This document shows, piece after piece, positions 1 through 6,528 of a DNA stretch of 26,551 bases. Source of the stretch: Rhizobium sp. Q54. GTDB lineage: Bacteria; Pseudomonadota; Alphaproteobacteria; Rhizobiales; Beijerinckiaceae. The stretch lies in the NCBI GenBank assembly GCA_945901195.1, contig CAMDKB010000008.1, positions 1 through 26,551 on the forward strand. The letters run 5' to 3'. A model generated the notes under the pieces. The model was not told the origin of the DNA. It ran no database searches and saw nothing but the letters and a program-made list of their open reading frames with translations. How positions within the stretch are numbered: the stretch's first letter is position 1; each line of letters begins with the position of its first letter. Position numbers and translations under genes: made by a program.

Positions 1-142
1 GAAATTCAGGTCGATGCGGACATGGCAGGCGCCAAACGCGGCCCCCGCCAGGCCCTCCGGGAGCCGACAGGCGCTTGCAACGCGCCCGAACCAGCAAAAA
101 CGCGCAGCGGGTCCAAGTCTTTGAATCCAGTCCGACAGGCTG
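1..142. other. Left edge, no supportable gene
   Basis: This GC-rich stretch precedes the stop of the first minus-strand gene. One plus-strand frame is open from base 1, and minus-strand frames are partly open, but none has a convincing start, ribosome site or recognisable domain. The openness is what GC-rich DNA gives by chance. A gene continuing from outside the window cannot be excluded. Confidence 0.4.
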
Positions 143-553
143 CTAGTCGATCGGCTGTGCTTTTCCGGAAGACATCATCTGTTCCAAAGGTGTGCGATTG
201 CCAACTTCGGTATGGAAGACGACGTATTTTGTTCCAGCACGCGCCATGTAGAAGTCGATATTCACATCCTTGCCGTCCGCTCCGCGGAAATCCGAGCAAA
301 GTACAAAATTCTCACCCATGCGCAGGATCATTGGATGTGATTTGGTGGGTGCAAGTGGCTCTGAGCGGCCTTCCTTTGCGTTCAACCGCAGGAAAGCGCC
401 GTTAACAAGCTGGGAGTCGATATGCTGGAACATCGCAGCCTGCAGGGCTACCTTGTCTGACGGTTTCAGCGAATCCCCGGCTGCAGCGGCAGGGCCGCAA
501 ACACTGCACACAACTGCCAGCCCGAGAATGGCAAGAGAAACAGGGAGCTTCAT
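143..553 (-). CDS. Small secreted protein of unknown function
   Basis: A 136-residue protein with a clear N-terminal signal peptide: MKLPVSL, then a hydrophobic core to about residue 20 and a likely cleavage after the AAA near residue 25. The mature part is about 110 residues, mixed charged and hydrophobic, with no motif I recognise. The start at 553 is chosen because a strong GGAGG lies nine bases upstream (563-567) and the signal peptide begins there; the frame runs further upstream to 709 but would overlap the divergent amidohydrolase. It is probably periplasmic. The divergent promoter region (554-679) is shared with the amidohydrolase gene, so the two may be co-regulated, but this gives no function. 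No family is assigned. Confidence 0.72.
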   Translation of the reverse strand: MKLPVSLAILGLAVVCSVCGPAAAAGDSLKPSDKVALQAAMFQHIDSQLVNGAFLRLNAKEGRSEPLAPTKSHPMILRMGENFVLCSDFRGADGKDVNIDFYMARAGTKYVVFHTEVGNRTPLEQMMSSGKAQPID

Positions 554-562
554 ATTATAAAT

Positions 563-567
563 CCTCC
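563..567 (-). promoter_or_regulatory. Ribosome binding site deciding the 553 start
   Basis: The minus-strand reading is GGAGG, nine bases before the ATG at 553-551. It supports the short, signal-peptide-bearing form over the longer open frame. Confidence 0.7.
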
Positions 568-679
568 ATAATATGCGTTCGATTTTCCAACAATATGTTA
601 CATACCTTAACAGTGGATTAGCTATTTCCTCCCGCGCAGGGTAAGTGGGCCTAAATGTTAAGAAATGGAGTGAAGCGCC

Positions 680-1660
680 ATGAAAGGTAAAATTGGGCTC
701 GAAGAACATTTCGCGCTTGAAGAGACCCTCGATGATTCAAAGCCCTTTGTGCCCGGTCCATTGTGGCCAGAGGCGCGGGCACGATTGCTGGATTTTCAGG
801 AGAAGCGCATCGCCCAGATGGACGCCTGGGGTATGGAGATGATGCTCCTGTCGTTGAATGCGCCCGCCATTCAAGCCATTCCGGACCGCAAGCACGCCAT
901 GGACATTTCGGTCCGTTCGAACGATTTGATGGCCCAGGAAATAATCAAGAATCCGAAACGGTTTCAGGGCCTTGCTGCATTGGCTTTACAGGATCCTGAC
1001 CATGCTTGCCGCGAGCTGGAGCGCTGTATCAAGCAACTCGGTTTCAAGGGCATCCTGGTCAATGGCTTTTCGCAGATCGATGATCCGGAAAACTGTGTCT
1101 ATCTGGATGATCCCCGCTACAAGGCTTTCTGGGCGCTGGTGGCGCAGCTGGATGTTCCGTTCTATCTGCATCCGCGCAATCCGATCCAGTCCTGGGCGCA
1201 GATTTACAAGGGCGCCGAGTGGCTGCTGGGGCCGAAGTGGGCGTTTGGAAACGAGACTGCGATCCATGCCTTGCGTCTTATGGGTTCGGGCATTTTCGAT
1301 ACCCATCCCAACCTGAAAATTGTCATCGGCCATATGGGTGAGGGTATCCCGTTCTCGCTCTGGCGGATCGACAATCATAACGCGTGGATGAACCTGCCCA
1401 ATCCCTATCCGGCCAAACACAAGCTCAGTCATTATTTCCAGAACAATTTCTGGATCACCGTGTCAGGTAATTTCTGCACACCGTCACTGGTGAATTCGAT
1501 CATGGAAATCGGAACGGATCGAATTTTGTTCTCGACGGACTGGCCGTTTGAAAATGTTGATCATGCCGCGCTCTGGTTCGATAATCTTGAACTTAACGAG
1601 AATGACAAGATGAAGATCGGCCGGACAAACGCCGCTAATCTCTTCAAGCTTGGCGTGTAA
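680..1660 (+). CDS. Amidohydrolase 2 family, gamma-resorcylate (2,6-dihydroxybenzoate) decarboxylase-like
   Basis: A 326-residue metal-dependent amidohydrolase of the ACMSD/gamma-resorcylate decarboxylase group, which non-oxidatively decarboxylates hydroxybenzoates in the cytoplasm. The family's metal and catalytic residues appear at the numbers recalled for gamma-resorcylate decarboxylase: E8 and H10 in the N-terminal GLEEHF motif, H164 in YLHPRNP, H218 and E221 in GHMGEG, and D287 in STDWPF. Length also matches (about 327). GGAG eight bases before the ATG supports the start. It lies alone on its strand, divergent from a small secreted protein and followed by a possible hairpin at 1666-1700. 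The usual partners for resorcinol breakdown (flavin hydroxylase, hydroxyquinol dioxygenase, maleylacetate reductase) are absent. The family is secure. The substrate is inferred and could be another ortho-hydroxybenzoate. Confidence 0.88.
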   Translation: MKGKIGLEEHFALEETLDDSKPFVPGPLWPEARARLLDFQEKRIAQMDAWGMEMMLLSLNAPAIQAIPDRKHAMDISVRSNDLMAQEIIKNPKRFQGLAALALQDPDHACRELERCIKQLGFKGILVNGFSQIDDPENCVYLDDPRYKAFWALVAQLDVPFYLHPRNPIQSWAQIYKGAEWLLGPKWAFGNETAIHALRLMGSGIFDTHPNLKIVIGHMGEGIPFSLWRIDNHNAWMNLPNPYPAKHKLSHYFQNNFWITVSGNFCTPSLVNSIMEIGTDRILFSTDWPFENVDHAALWFDNLELNENDKMKIGRTNAANLFKLGV

Positions 1661-1665
1661 AATTT

Positions 1666-1700
1666 ATCCCGGATCAACTGTCCAGCAGTTTATCCGGGAT
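1666..1700. terminator. Inverted repeat, possible terminator after the amidohydrolase
   Basis: ATCCCGGAT (1666-1674) and ATCCGGGAT (1692-1700) form a perfect nine-base stem around a 17-base loop, starting five bases after the amidohydrolase stop. There is no strong T-run, so factor-independent termination is uncertain. Confidence 0.4.
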
Positions 1701-1721
1701 TACAGAATTCAGCGCTGCTGC

Positions 1722-1751
1722 AATTCCGGTTCGCACATGGCGTCCGGAATT
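1722..1751. terminator. Second inverted repeat between convergent genes
   Basis: AATTCCGG (1722-1729) and CCGGAATT (1744-1751) form a perfect eight-base stem with a 14-base loop, just beyond the stop of the dienelactone hydrolase gene on the minus strand. No clear U-tract follows on either strand. It could separate the convergent transcripts. Confidence 0.35.
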
Positions 1752-1756
1752 ACGGT

Positions 1757-2437
1757 TTACATCGACTGGAACGCCTTGAGTACAGATGCGCGCGCCTTGG
1801 CTGCTGCTTCGGGATGATAGCCGTCCTTGTAAGGCATACAGAAATTGTGCGACGCGCCTTCGTGGATTGTCACTTCGGCGTTGGCGCGGCCTGCAAACGC
1901 CTTTTGCACGGCTTTGGCTTCGTCGAGCGGGATGATCGGATCAACACTGCCGTAGTGATAGCTCACCGGGCCCTTGATCCTGGCGACATCGTCGAGGTGG
2001 TCGCCGATCATTGTGCCGTGGAATGAGCCTGCTGCATTTGCGCCGAGGTTTGCTGCGCCCAGATGCGCATAAAGCCCGCCAAAGCAATAGCCGAGCATGG
2101 CGACCTTGCCGTTGCATTGCGGGTCCGCGCGCAACGCGTTGATCAGGTCTTCCATGTCCTTGAGGCCCTGCTGCTTGTCGAAAGAGCCGTAGCGTTCGAA
2201 AGCCTTGCCGAAGTCAGCGGTAGGACCAGGAATCGTCCGCCAGAAGACGTCAGGTGTCCAGACAAGAAAACCATCTTTAGCGAAACTGTCTGCGGATTCG
2301 CGCATCTCGTCGTCGGTGCCGAAAATGGCTGTGATCAGCAAAAGGCCCGGCGCCTTGGCGCTGCCTGAGGGCGCGCTGACATAACCGTCATAGGTTTCCT
2401 TGTTGCGGGTTGAAAATTTTACGTCCTTGCCAGCCAT
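1757..2437 (-). CDS. Dienelactone hydrolase family protein
   Basis: A 226-residue cytoplasmic alpha/beta hydrolase. Family members open dienelactones to maleylacetate in chloroaromatic breakdown, though many relatives act on other lactones or esters. The Cys-Asp-His triad is visible: C118 in GYCFGG, D166 in GSVDPIIP and H197 in GASHNF. Length is close to characterised enzymes (about 236). One difference stands out: the family's QEIFG, whose Glu contacts the nucleophilic Cys in ClcD-type enzymes, reads TAIFG here (A37), so the classical Cys-activation switch may be missing and the substrate may differ. A GGAGG sits four bases before the ATG. It is divergent from the GST gene and convergent with the amidohydrolase. 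Family is secure, reaction inferred. Confidence 0.85.
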   Translation of the reverse strand: MAGKDVKFSTRNKETYDGYVSAPSGSAKAPGLLLITAIFGTDDEMRESADSFAKDGFLVWTPDVFWRTIPGPTADFGKAFERYGSFDKQQGLKDMEDLINALRADPQCNGKVAMLGYCFGGLYAHLGAANLGANAAGSFHGTMIGDHLDDVARIKGPVSYHYGSVDPIIPLDEAKAVQKAFAGRANAEVTIHEGASHNFCMPYKDGYHPEAAAKARASVLKAFQSM

Positions 2438-2532
2438 GTGTCCTCCGGTGTGTTTGAACCCACTGCGATTTTAAGGGGCTGCATCTCAAGCGCAATCTGT
2501 TTTTTGCTTCATTGCTTTTTACTGCATCTTGC

Positions 2533-2572
2533 CCCGAGAATGTGAAATAATGCTCGCACAATCAATCTCGGG
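2533..2572 (+). promoter_or_regulatory. Inverted repeat overlapping the GST ribosome binding site
   Basis: CCCGAGA (2533-2539) and TCTCGGG (2566-2572) are perfect complements with 26 bases between. The right arm runs into the GGAGGAA ribosome site (2571-2577) of the GST gene. If it folds in mRNA, the start of the Shine-Dalgarno would be partly hidden. As DNA, the arms could be a dyad operator. Either role is inference. Confidence 0.35.
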
Positions 2573-2580
2573 AGGAAGCT

Positions 2581-3384
2581 ATGCTTACACTCTACCACGC
2601 GCCCACTGCCGTTTGCGCCGCAAAGGTGCGCATGGTCCTTGCCGAAAAGGATCTGGCTTATGAGGGGCATTTGTTGAACCTCCATACCGGCGACCAGTTC
2701 AAGCCCGAATATATGAAGTTAAATCCCAACGCAGTCGTTCCCACATTGATTCACGATGGCAATATTCTTATCGAATCCACTGTCATCAACGAGTATCTCG
2801 ACGAGGCTTTTGCCGATAAACCGCTGCGCCCGGCGGGTGCGCTTGGCCATGCACATGTGCGGCTGTGGACCAAGAAAGAAGATACGATCCACGATGCCAT
2901 CAACACGATGACGGCGACGATCATCTTCCGGCATGAGCTGCTGCAGAAGCCACCGGAGGAGCGCGCGGCGCGATATGCCAAAATTCCTGACCCTGCCAAG
3001 CGCGCCAAATGGGAAAAGATGATGGCGGACGGTCTTGATGCGGCTGTTGTTCAGGAGGCCCTGGTCCGTTTCATCCGACACTTCCGCGATATGGAAAAGG
3101 CGTTGGGCAAAGGCCCCTGGCTAGTAGGCGAAAACTTCACCCTTGCCGATTCTGGATTGCTGTCGTTTTTCTATCGGCTGGAATTTCTGCAATGCGCCGG
3201 ACTTTGGCAGGAGCATTTTCCAAAGGTCACGGACTGGTTCGTGCGCAGCAAAGGCCGCACGGCATTTCAGACGGCCATCGCAGGGTTCATCCCGCAAGGC
3301 GATCAGGAAAAATATGCCGGCATTTCCGCACCCTTGTGGCCGAAAGTCAAAGCGGTCAACATCAAGGCCATGTCCACTGTCTGA
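2581..3384 (+). CDS. Glutathione S-transferase family protein
   Basis: A 267-residue soluble GST. The N-terminal thioredoxin-like domain (about residues 1-80) starts MLTLYHAPT, with candidate active-site Cys/Thr around T9-C12, the cis-proline in AVVPTL (P54) and the glutathione gamma-Glu binding pair E65-S66 in LIESTV. The helical C-terminal domain (about 95-250) contains the usual ALGKGPWLVGENFTLAD stretch. It is somewhat longer than the common 200-230, with a charged linker around 125-150. GGAGGAA four bases before the ATG fixes the start. Nearby Rieske and hydrolase genes suggest a role in aromatic metabolism (isomerisation, ether or halide removal) or detoxification of intermediates. Glutathione synthase lies further along the window but is not in this operon. 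The precise reaction is unknown. Confidence 0.87.
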   Translation: MLTLYHAPTAVCAAKVRMVLAEKDLAYEGHLLNLHTGDQFKPEYMKLNPNAVVPTLIHDGNILIESTVINEYLDEAFADKPLRPAGALGHAHVRLWTKKEDTIHDAINTMTATIIFRHELLQKPPEERAARYAKIPDPAKRAKWEKMMADGLDAAVVQEALVRFIRHFRDMEKALGKGPWLVGENFTLADSGLLSFFYRLEFLQCAGLWQEHFPKVTDWFVRSKGRTAFQTAIAGFIPQGDQEKYAGISAPLWPKVKAVNIKAMSTV

Positions 3385-3398
3385 TGGGTGTCTCGGAT

Positions 3399-3526
3399 AT
3401 GAAGGGGACAATCTTGGGACCCGCCGTGGGCCCAACATTGTCATCATTGAGGCTCGCATGATGGCGGCGGAGAAGGCGCGGATTGCGCACGACGCGCTCG
3501 ACAAGGGCATCGACGGATTGAAGTGA
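3399..3526 (+). pseudogene. Possible gene remnant or tiny ORF after the GST
   Basis: After the GST stop, one frame stays open from inside the GST gene to a TGA at 3524-3526 and encodes RGPNIVIIEARMM followed by an alanine-rich amphipathic helix. A GAGG lies about five bases before an ATG at 3458, which would give a 22-residue peptide. Another ATG (3399) opens a different frame that stops soon. The helix-like tail resembles a genuine protein end, so this may be the 3' remnant of a broken gene. No family is recognised. Confidence 0.25.
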
Positions 3527-3532
3527 AAGCTT

Positions 3533-4756
3533 TCAAAAGCCCAGGGTTGGCTTCACGTCTGCGGGCGGAGTCTTCCACTTCTTTGGCTTTTTGCCTTCGG
3601 CGATCAGCCTGAATTCACGCGTGAGAATTTTGCGCCAGCCGATAATGCCTGCGTCCGAGCGGCCGAGCCGCTCATGGGTGCGGTTGCTGATCCGGCCCTG
3701 GCCAGCCTGCACCGCTATGTCCTGCACGATGGCGAGATCGGGGTGTCGCGTGGCTGCATAAGCGCCGCGCCCGGCCATCAGATCGCGCGCTACTTCGACT
3801 GACGTAGGCGCCCCAGCGAGCTCCTTCTCGTATTTCGCGCGTTGTTTCTTGTACGCCTTATGCTCTGCATCTGTTTTGAGTTCGATATGAGACGTGATCA
3901 GCCAAAGATGGTTCTCGTCATCGACCGGTGTGAAACTGAAATATATCTCCGGCCAGCCACCAACGCCTTCCATGCCCGCCACGGGCGGCACGATCACGCG
4001 CGTAAGATTGGGCGCGTAATGCAGGGTCTGGCGCACAAGGCCGGTCTTGCGTTTGCCATAGCGCATCATGCCCCAGTCTGTTTCCTCAGTGCTGAGGATG
4101 GGCAGATCTGCAGCCAATTTGGCGTGTGATCCACCGGGCGCATGGGTGAAGGCCACATGGACCTCGTCCATGCTGTTCTCAAAACTCTGCAGGTAATTGC
4201 ACGGCACATGTTCGACATTCCAGGTCTGAATGACGCCGGGTGAATCACGATGGGGGAAATGTGGAAACGCTGGCGGCTTGCCGGGGCCAAAATAGCACCA
4301 GATCAGGCCCAGATATTCCTGCGTCGGATAGGCGCCGATCTTCACCTTGCGGGCGAAGCCTGCTTCTTCGGCAGGTTGTTCGATACACTGGCCCGAGCCG
4401 TCGAATTTCCAGCCGTGATAGACGCAGCGGATATCATCGCCCTCGATCCAGCCCAGATGCATCGGCGCCCAGCGATGAGGGCAGGCCGAATCTATCACCT
4501 GCGCCCGCACGCTTTGCCCACGATATAGCGTGAAGTTCTCGCTCACGATGGTGATGGGCTTGGCTTCGCCTTTCGCCAGATCCTCGCTGCGATGAATGGC
4601 GAGCCAGAACTGGCGCATGAATATGCCACCGGGTGTGCCCGGTTTTGTCGTCGCCAGATCGACATCAAGGGTTTTGCCTCTGGTCGGGGGTGCTGATGAT
4701 TTCCGGGCCAGCGTGCCGGCTGAACTGGCTTTGGGCGGCTTGTCCATGATGTTCAC
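3533..4756 (-). CDS. Rieske non-heme iron oxygenase, alpha subunit (phthalate dioxygenase-like)
   Basis: A 407-residue terminal oxygenase component that would use O2 and electrons from a separate reductase/ferredoxin to hydroxylate or demethylate an aromatic substrate in the cytoplasm. The Rieske [2Fe-2S] domain shows C92-x-H94 (ACPHRW) and C111-xx-H114 (CVYHGW). The mononuclear iron ligands are H200 and H205 in DEVHVAFTH, with D197 as the bridging Asp, and D346 in VQDIAV as the likely third ligand. The layout and the later GQGRISNRTHERLGRSD stretch fit the phthalate/vanillate demethylase group. The start is read as GTG at 4756, since GAGGAAA lies eight bases upstream; the ATG three codons later is too far from it. 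No reductase or beta subunit is adjacent. It is divergent from the AlkB gene. Substrate is not predictable. Confidence 0.9.
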   Translation of the reverse strand: MNIMDKPPKASSAGTLARKSSAPPTRGKTLDVDLATTKPGTPGGIFMRQFWLAIHRSEDLAKGEAKPITIVSENFTLYRGQSVRAQVIDSACPHRWAPMHLGWIEGDDIRCVYHGWKFDGSGQCIEQPAEEAGFARKVKIGAYPTQEYLGLIWCYFGPGKPPAFPHFPHRDSPGVIQTWNVEHVPCNYLQSFENSMDEVHVAFTHAPGGSHAKLAADLPILSTEETDWGMMRYGKRKTGLVRQTLHYAPNLTRVIVPPVAGMEGVGGWPEIYFSFTPVDDENHLWLITSHIELKTDAEHKAYKKQRAKYEKELAGAPTSVEVARDLMAGRGAYAATRHPDLAIVQDIAVQAGQGRISNRTHERLGRSDAGIIGWRKILTREFRLIAEGKKPKKWKTPPADVKPTLGF

Positions 4757-4821
4757 GGGAGGTGTTTCCTCAAAATTCTGTTATTCGCAAAAAGTTAGGC
4801 GAGCCGGATCGCAGACGCAAT

Positions 4822-4849
4822 GATTTTCGCTGCAAGATTTTCGCTGCAA
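4822..4849 (+). repeat. Perfect 14-bp tandem duplication
   Basis: GATTTTCGCTGCAA occurs twice head to tail (4822-4835 and 4836-4849) in the 122-base region between the divergent Rieske and AlkB genes. It ends 29 bases before the AlkB ATG. It may be a slippage duplication or a pair of regulator half-sites. Confidence 0.8.
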
Positions 4850-4878
4850 GTCGGAAGCTGTCGCAGCATAATGGCCGC

Positions 4879-5514
4879 ATGATCGAGTTTGCGCCGGGTC
4901 TTCTCTACTTTCCAGATTTCTATTCCCGCTTGGAACAGGAAGCTTTGGCAAGCCTGTTGCGGGACGCGGTAAAAGCCGCGCCGCTTTTCACGCCACTTAT
5001 GCCACGCACGGGAAAGCCGTTTTCCGTGCGGATGACGAATTTTGGCGCGCTGGGCTGGGTGTCAGATCGCGAGCATGGATATAGATACGAGGCAAGACAT
5101 CCGCAGACTGGCGAAGAATGGCCTGCAATCCCTGATCTTGTGCTGCGGGCCTGGCGTGAAACCAGCAATTATCCGCACGATCCCGAAGCTTGTCTGATGA
5201 ATTTTTATGACGTGAGCGCCCGCATGGGACTGCATCAGGATCGCGATGAAGCCGCGCTTGATGCGCCGGTTGTTTCAATTTCGCTGGGTGATTCCTGCTT
5301 GTTTCGAATCGGGAGCGAAACGCGAGGCGGCAAGACCCGGTCTTTCAAACTGCATTCCGGCGATGTGGTTGTCATCGGCGGCGCATCACGTCTGGCGTTT
5401 CATGGGGTCGACAGGATTTTTCCTGCGACGTCGACACTTTTGCCGAACGGGGGGCGGATCAATCTGACGATGCGCAGGGTTCGGGCGGCTGAAAACCTAG
5501 CGACAGGCGGATAA
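4879..5514 (+). CDS. alkB: AlkB-type 2-oxoglutarate/Fe(II) dioxygenase (DNA alkylation repair)
   Basis: A 211-residue protein that would remove 1-methyladenine and 3-methylcytosine lesions from DNA or RNA by oxidative demethylation, using Fe(II), O2 and 2-oxoglutarate. The iron ligands are H119 and D121 in GLHQDRDE and H175 in RLAFHG. The 2-oxoglutarate/substrate arginines lie in RINLTMR (R193, N195, R199), the AlkB signature order. The length matches Escherichia coli AlkB (216). The frame opens earlier (4762), but those 39 residues are low-complexity and overlap the Rieske promoter, so the ATG at 4879 is preferred although its ribosome site is weak. No ada or alkA is adjacent. The 3' end overlaps the next, convergent gene by 18 bases. 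Family and probable function are strong. Confidence 0.9.
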   Translation: MIEFAPGLLYFPDFYSRLEQEALASLLRDAVKAAPLFTPLMPRTGKPFSVRMTNFGALGWVSDREHGYRYEARHPQTGEEWPAIPDLVLRAWRETSNYPHDPEACLMNFYDVSARMGLHQDRDEAALDAPVVSISLGDSCLFRIGSETRGGKTRSFKLHSGDVVVIGGASRLAFHGVDRIFPATSTLLPNGGRINLTMRRVRAAENLATGG

Positions 5515-6021
5515 CTTCCACATGCCGTCTGACGGTATAAATTTGCGCCCGTCCTTACCCATATACCAGAATTTAACGCCGATTTCGGGCATTATCAGAT
5601 ATTCCGGCGCAGCTTCGCCAGGCTTGATCGGGGCTTCCGCGCTCTTGAGCTGCGTATTGAAATAGAGAATTGGCGAGCCGGGACCGTAAGCATCGTCGCT
5701 GGCGTCCCCTTCCTTGTCCTCTTTATATTTGTCCGGTCCAGAGTAGATCAAATGGTTGCGGCCATAACCGTTGGAAAACGCGAATCCAAATTCGTGTGCA
5801 GCCTTCAGGGCATTGTTGCGAATGATCAGGACCAGGCCCGACTGATTGACTTCAATCTTTTTCACGGTGTGCAAGAGTTCATATTGATTGGGTTGCATCT
5901 GTCCGTAGCCGCCCAATGGCTTGTAAACTGCGCGTTCGATAACACAGGCCGCCCGGGACTCTGCTGCTCCCAACAAGGCTACACATGTCGCAAGCGTCAA
6001 TGACAGACGTTTGTTTGCCAT
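5497..6021 (-). CDS. Secreted protein of unknown function
   Basis: A 174-residue exported protein. The signal peptide covers about residues 1-24 (MANKRLSL, a hydrophobic stretch, then an SRA/A cleavage site). The mature part begins ACVIERAVYKPLG, with a central NGYGRN segment and a Cys next to the C-terminus (SACR), so the two cysteines could form a disulfide closing the domain ends. No family is recognised. The ATG at 6021 is preferred over an upstream GTG/ATG-type start at 6054 because of the signal peptide and a GGGAG eight bases upstream. It lies 17 bases after the lipocalin-like gene on the same strand, so they are probably co-transcribed. Its end overlaps alkB convergently. Confidence 0.75.
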   Translation of the reverse strand: MANKRLSLTLATCVALLGAAESRAACVIERAVYKPLGGYGQMQPNQYELLHTVKKIEVNQSGLVLIIRNNALKAAHEFGFAFSNGYGRNHLIYSGPDKYKEDKEGDASDDAYGPGSPILYFNTQLKSAEAPIKPGEAAPEYLIMPEIGVKFWYMGKDGRKFIPSDGMWKLSACR

Positions 6022-6038
6022 AGCGTGCTCCCGGCTGC

Positions 6039-6437
6039 TTACACTTTTTCCCATTCAAGACTGCGCCGCGTCACTGAACCGTGGATGTAATCCTCGGAAA
6101 CAGGGGGGCTAAGGGTGAGCTTATTACCCTCGAAATGATAGCCGCGGACCTGGCGCGTTCCGGCCCAGGGGGCGCGGCCGGCGATCTCGACATCGTGGAT
6201 CACGTTGTCTCCCTCCAAGTGCCATTTGGCTGCATAGCAAGTGACTTCATCTTCCTTGCCGGGCGATTTTCTGGCGATGATGACCATCATGCGGCCATCG
6301 GATGTGTAGGAAATGTAACCGCTTTGCTGTGCGTCAGTGTCGAGTTTTTTGCCAGTGGCCACTTCCTCGCGATTGACGCCAACAAGACGCCAGGATCCGA
6401 GGAAGCGCTGATCAACATTCTTTGCGCCAGCTGACAT
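6039..6437 (-). CDS. Lipocalin-like domain protein
   Basis: A 132-residue protein that looks like a single bacterial lipocalin-like domain (Pfam Lipocalin_5 type). Visible hallmarks are the opening FLGSWRLVGVNRE, the GYISYTSDGRMMVII strand pair near residues 38-54, a Y-A-A-KW segment and the closing TRQVRGYHFEGNKLTLSPP beta hairpin. No signal peptide is visible, so it is likely cytoplasmic. Relatives are of unknown function and often sit with catabolic or secondary-metabolite genes; a ligand-binding beta-barrel is the usual inference. GGGAGAG lies upstream of the ATG at 6437. It is the first gene of a probable two-gene unit with the secreted protein at 5497-6021. Confidence 0.8.
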   Translation of the reverse strand: MSAGAKNVDQRFLGSWRLVGVNREEVATGKKLDTDAQQSGYISYTSDGRMMVIIARKSPGKEDEVTCYAAKWHLEGDNVIHDVEIAGRAPWAGTRQVRGYHFEGNKLTLSPPVSEDYIHGSVTRRSLEWEKV

Positions 6438-6528
6438 TTCGCTCTCCCTGAATGGTTTTCCTCAACATGCCGTGGAAGTCATTCAAGCACAAGCTCTGGC
6501 CGCTGGTTTTCTGTTTCAGGCTCTATAG

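Noticed and set aside
22..405. 127-residue plus-strand frame at the left edge
   Set aside because: It runs antisense through the secreted protein gene and looks non-biological after base 140. The first 140 bases alone are not enough to call a gene.
554..679. Precise promoters for the first divergent pair
   Set aside because: AT-rich boxes exist, but spacing was 14-15 or ambiguous, so no site was called.
4762..4878. N-terminal extension of alkB to an upstream start
   Set aside because: The extra 39 residues precede the usual AlkB start, cross the tandem duplication and lack family similarity.
5246..5467. Short frames overlapping alkB, considered as a frameshifted second ORF
   Set aside because: alkB itself is intact with all catalytic residues, so these are shadows.
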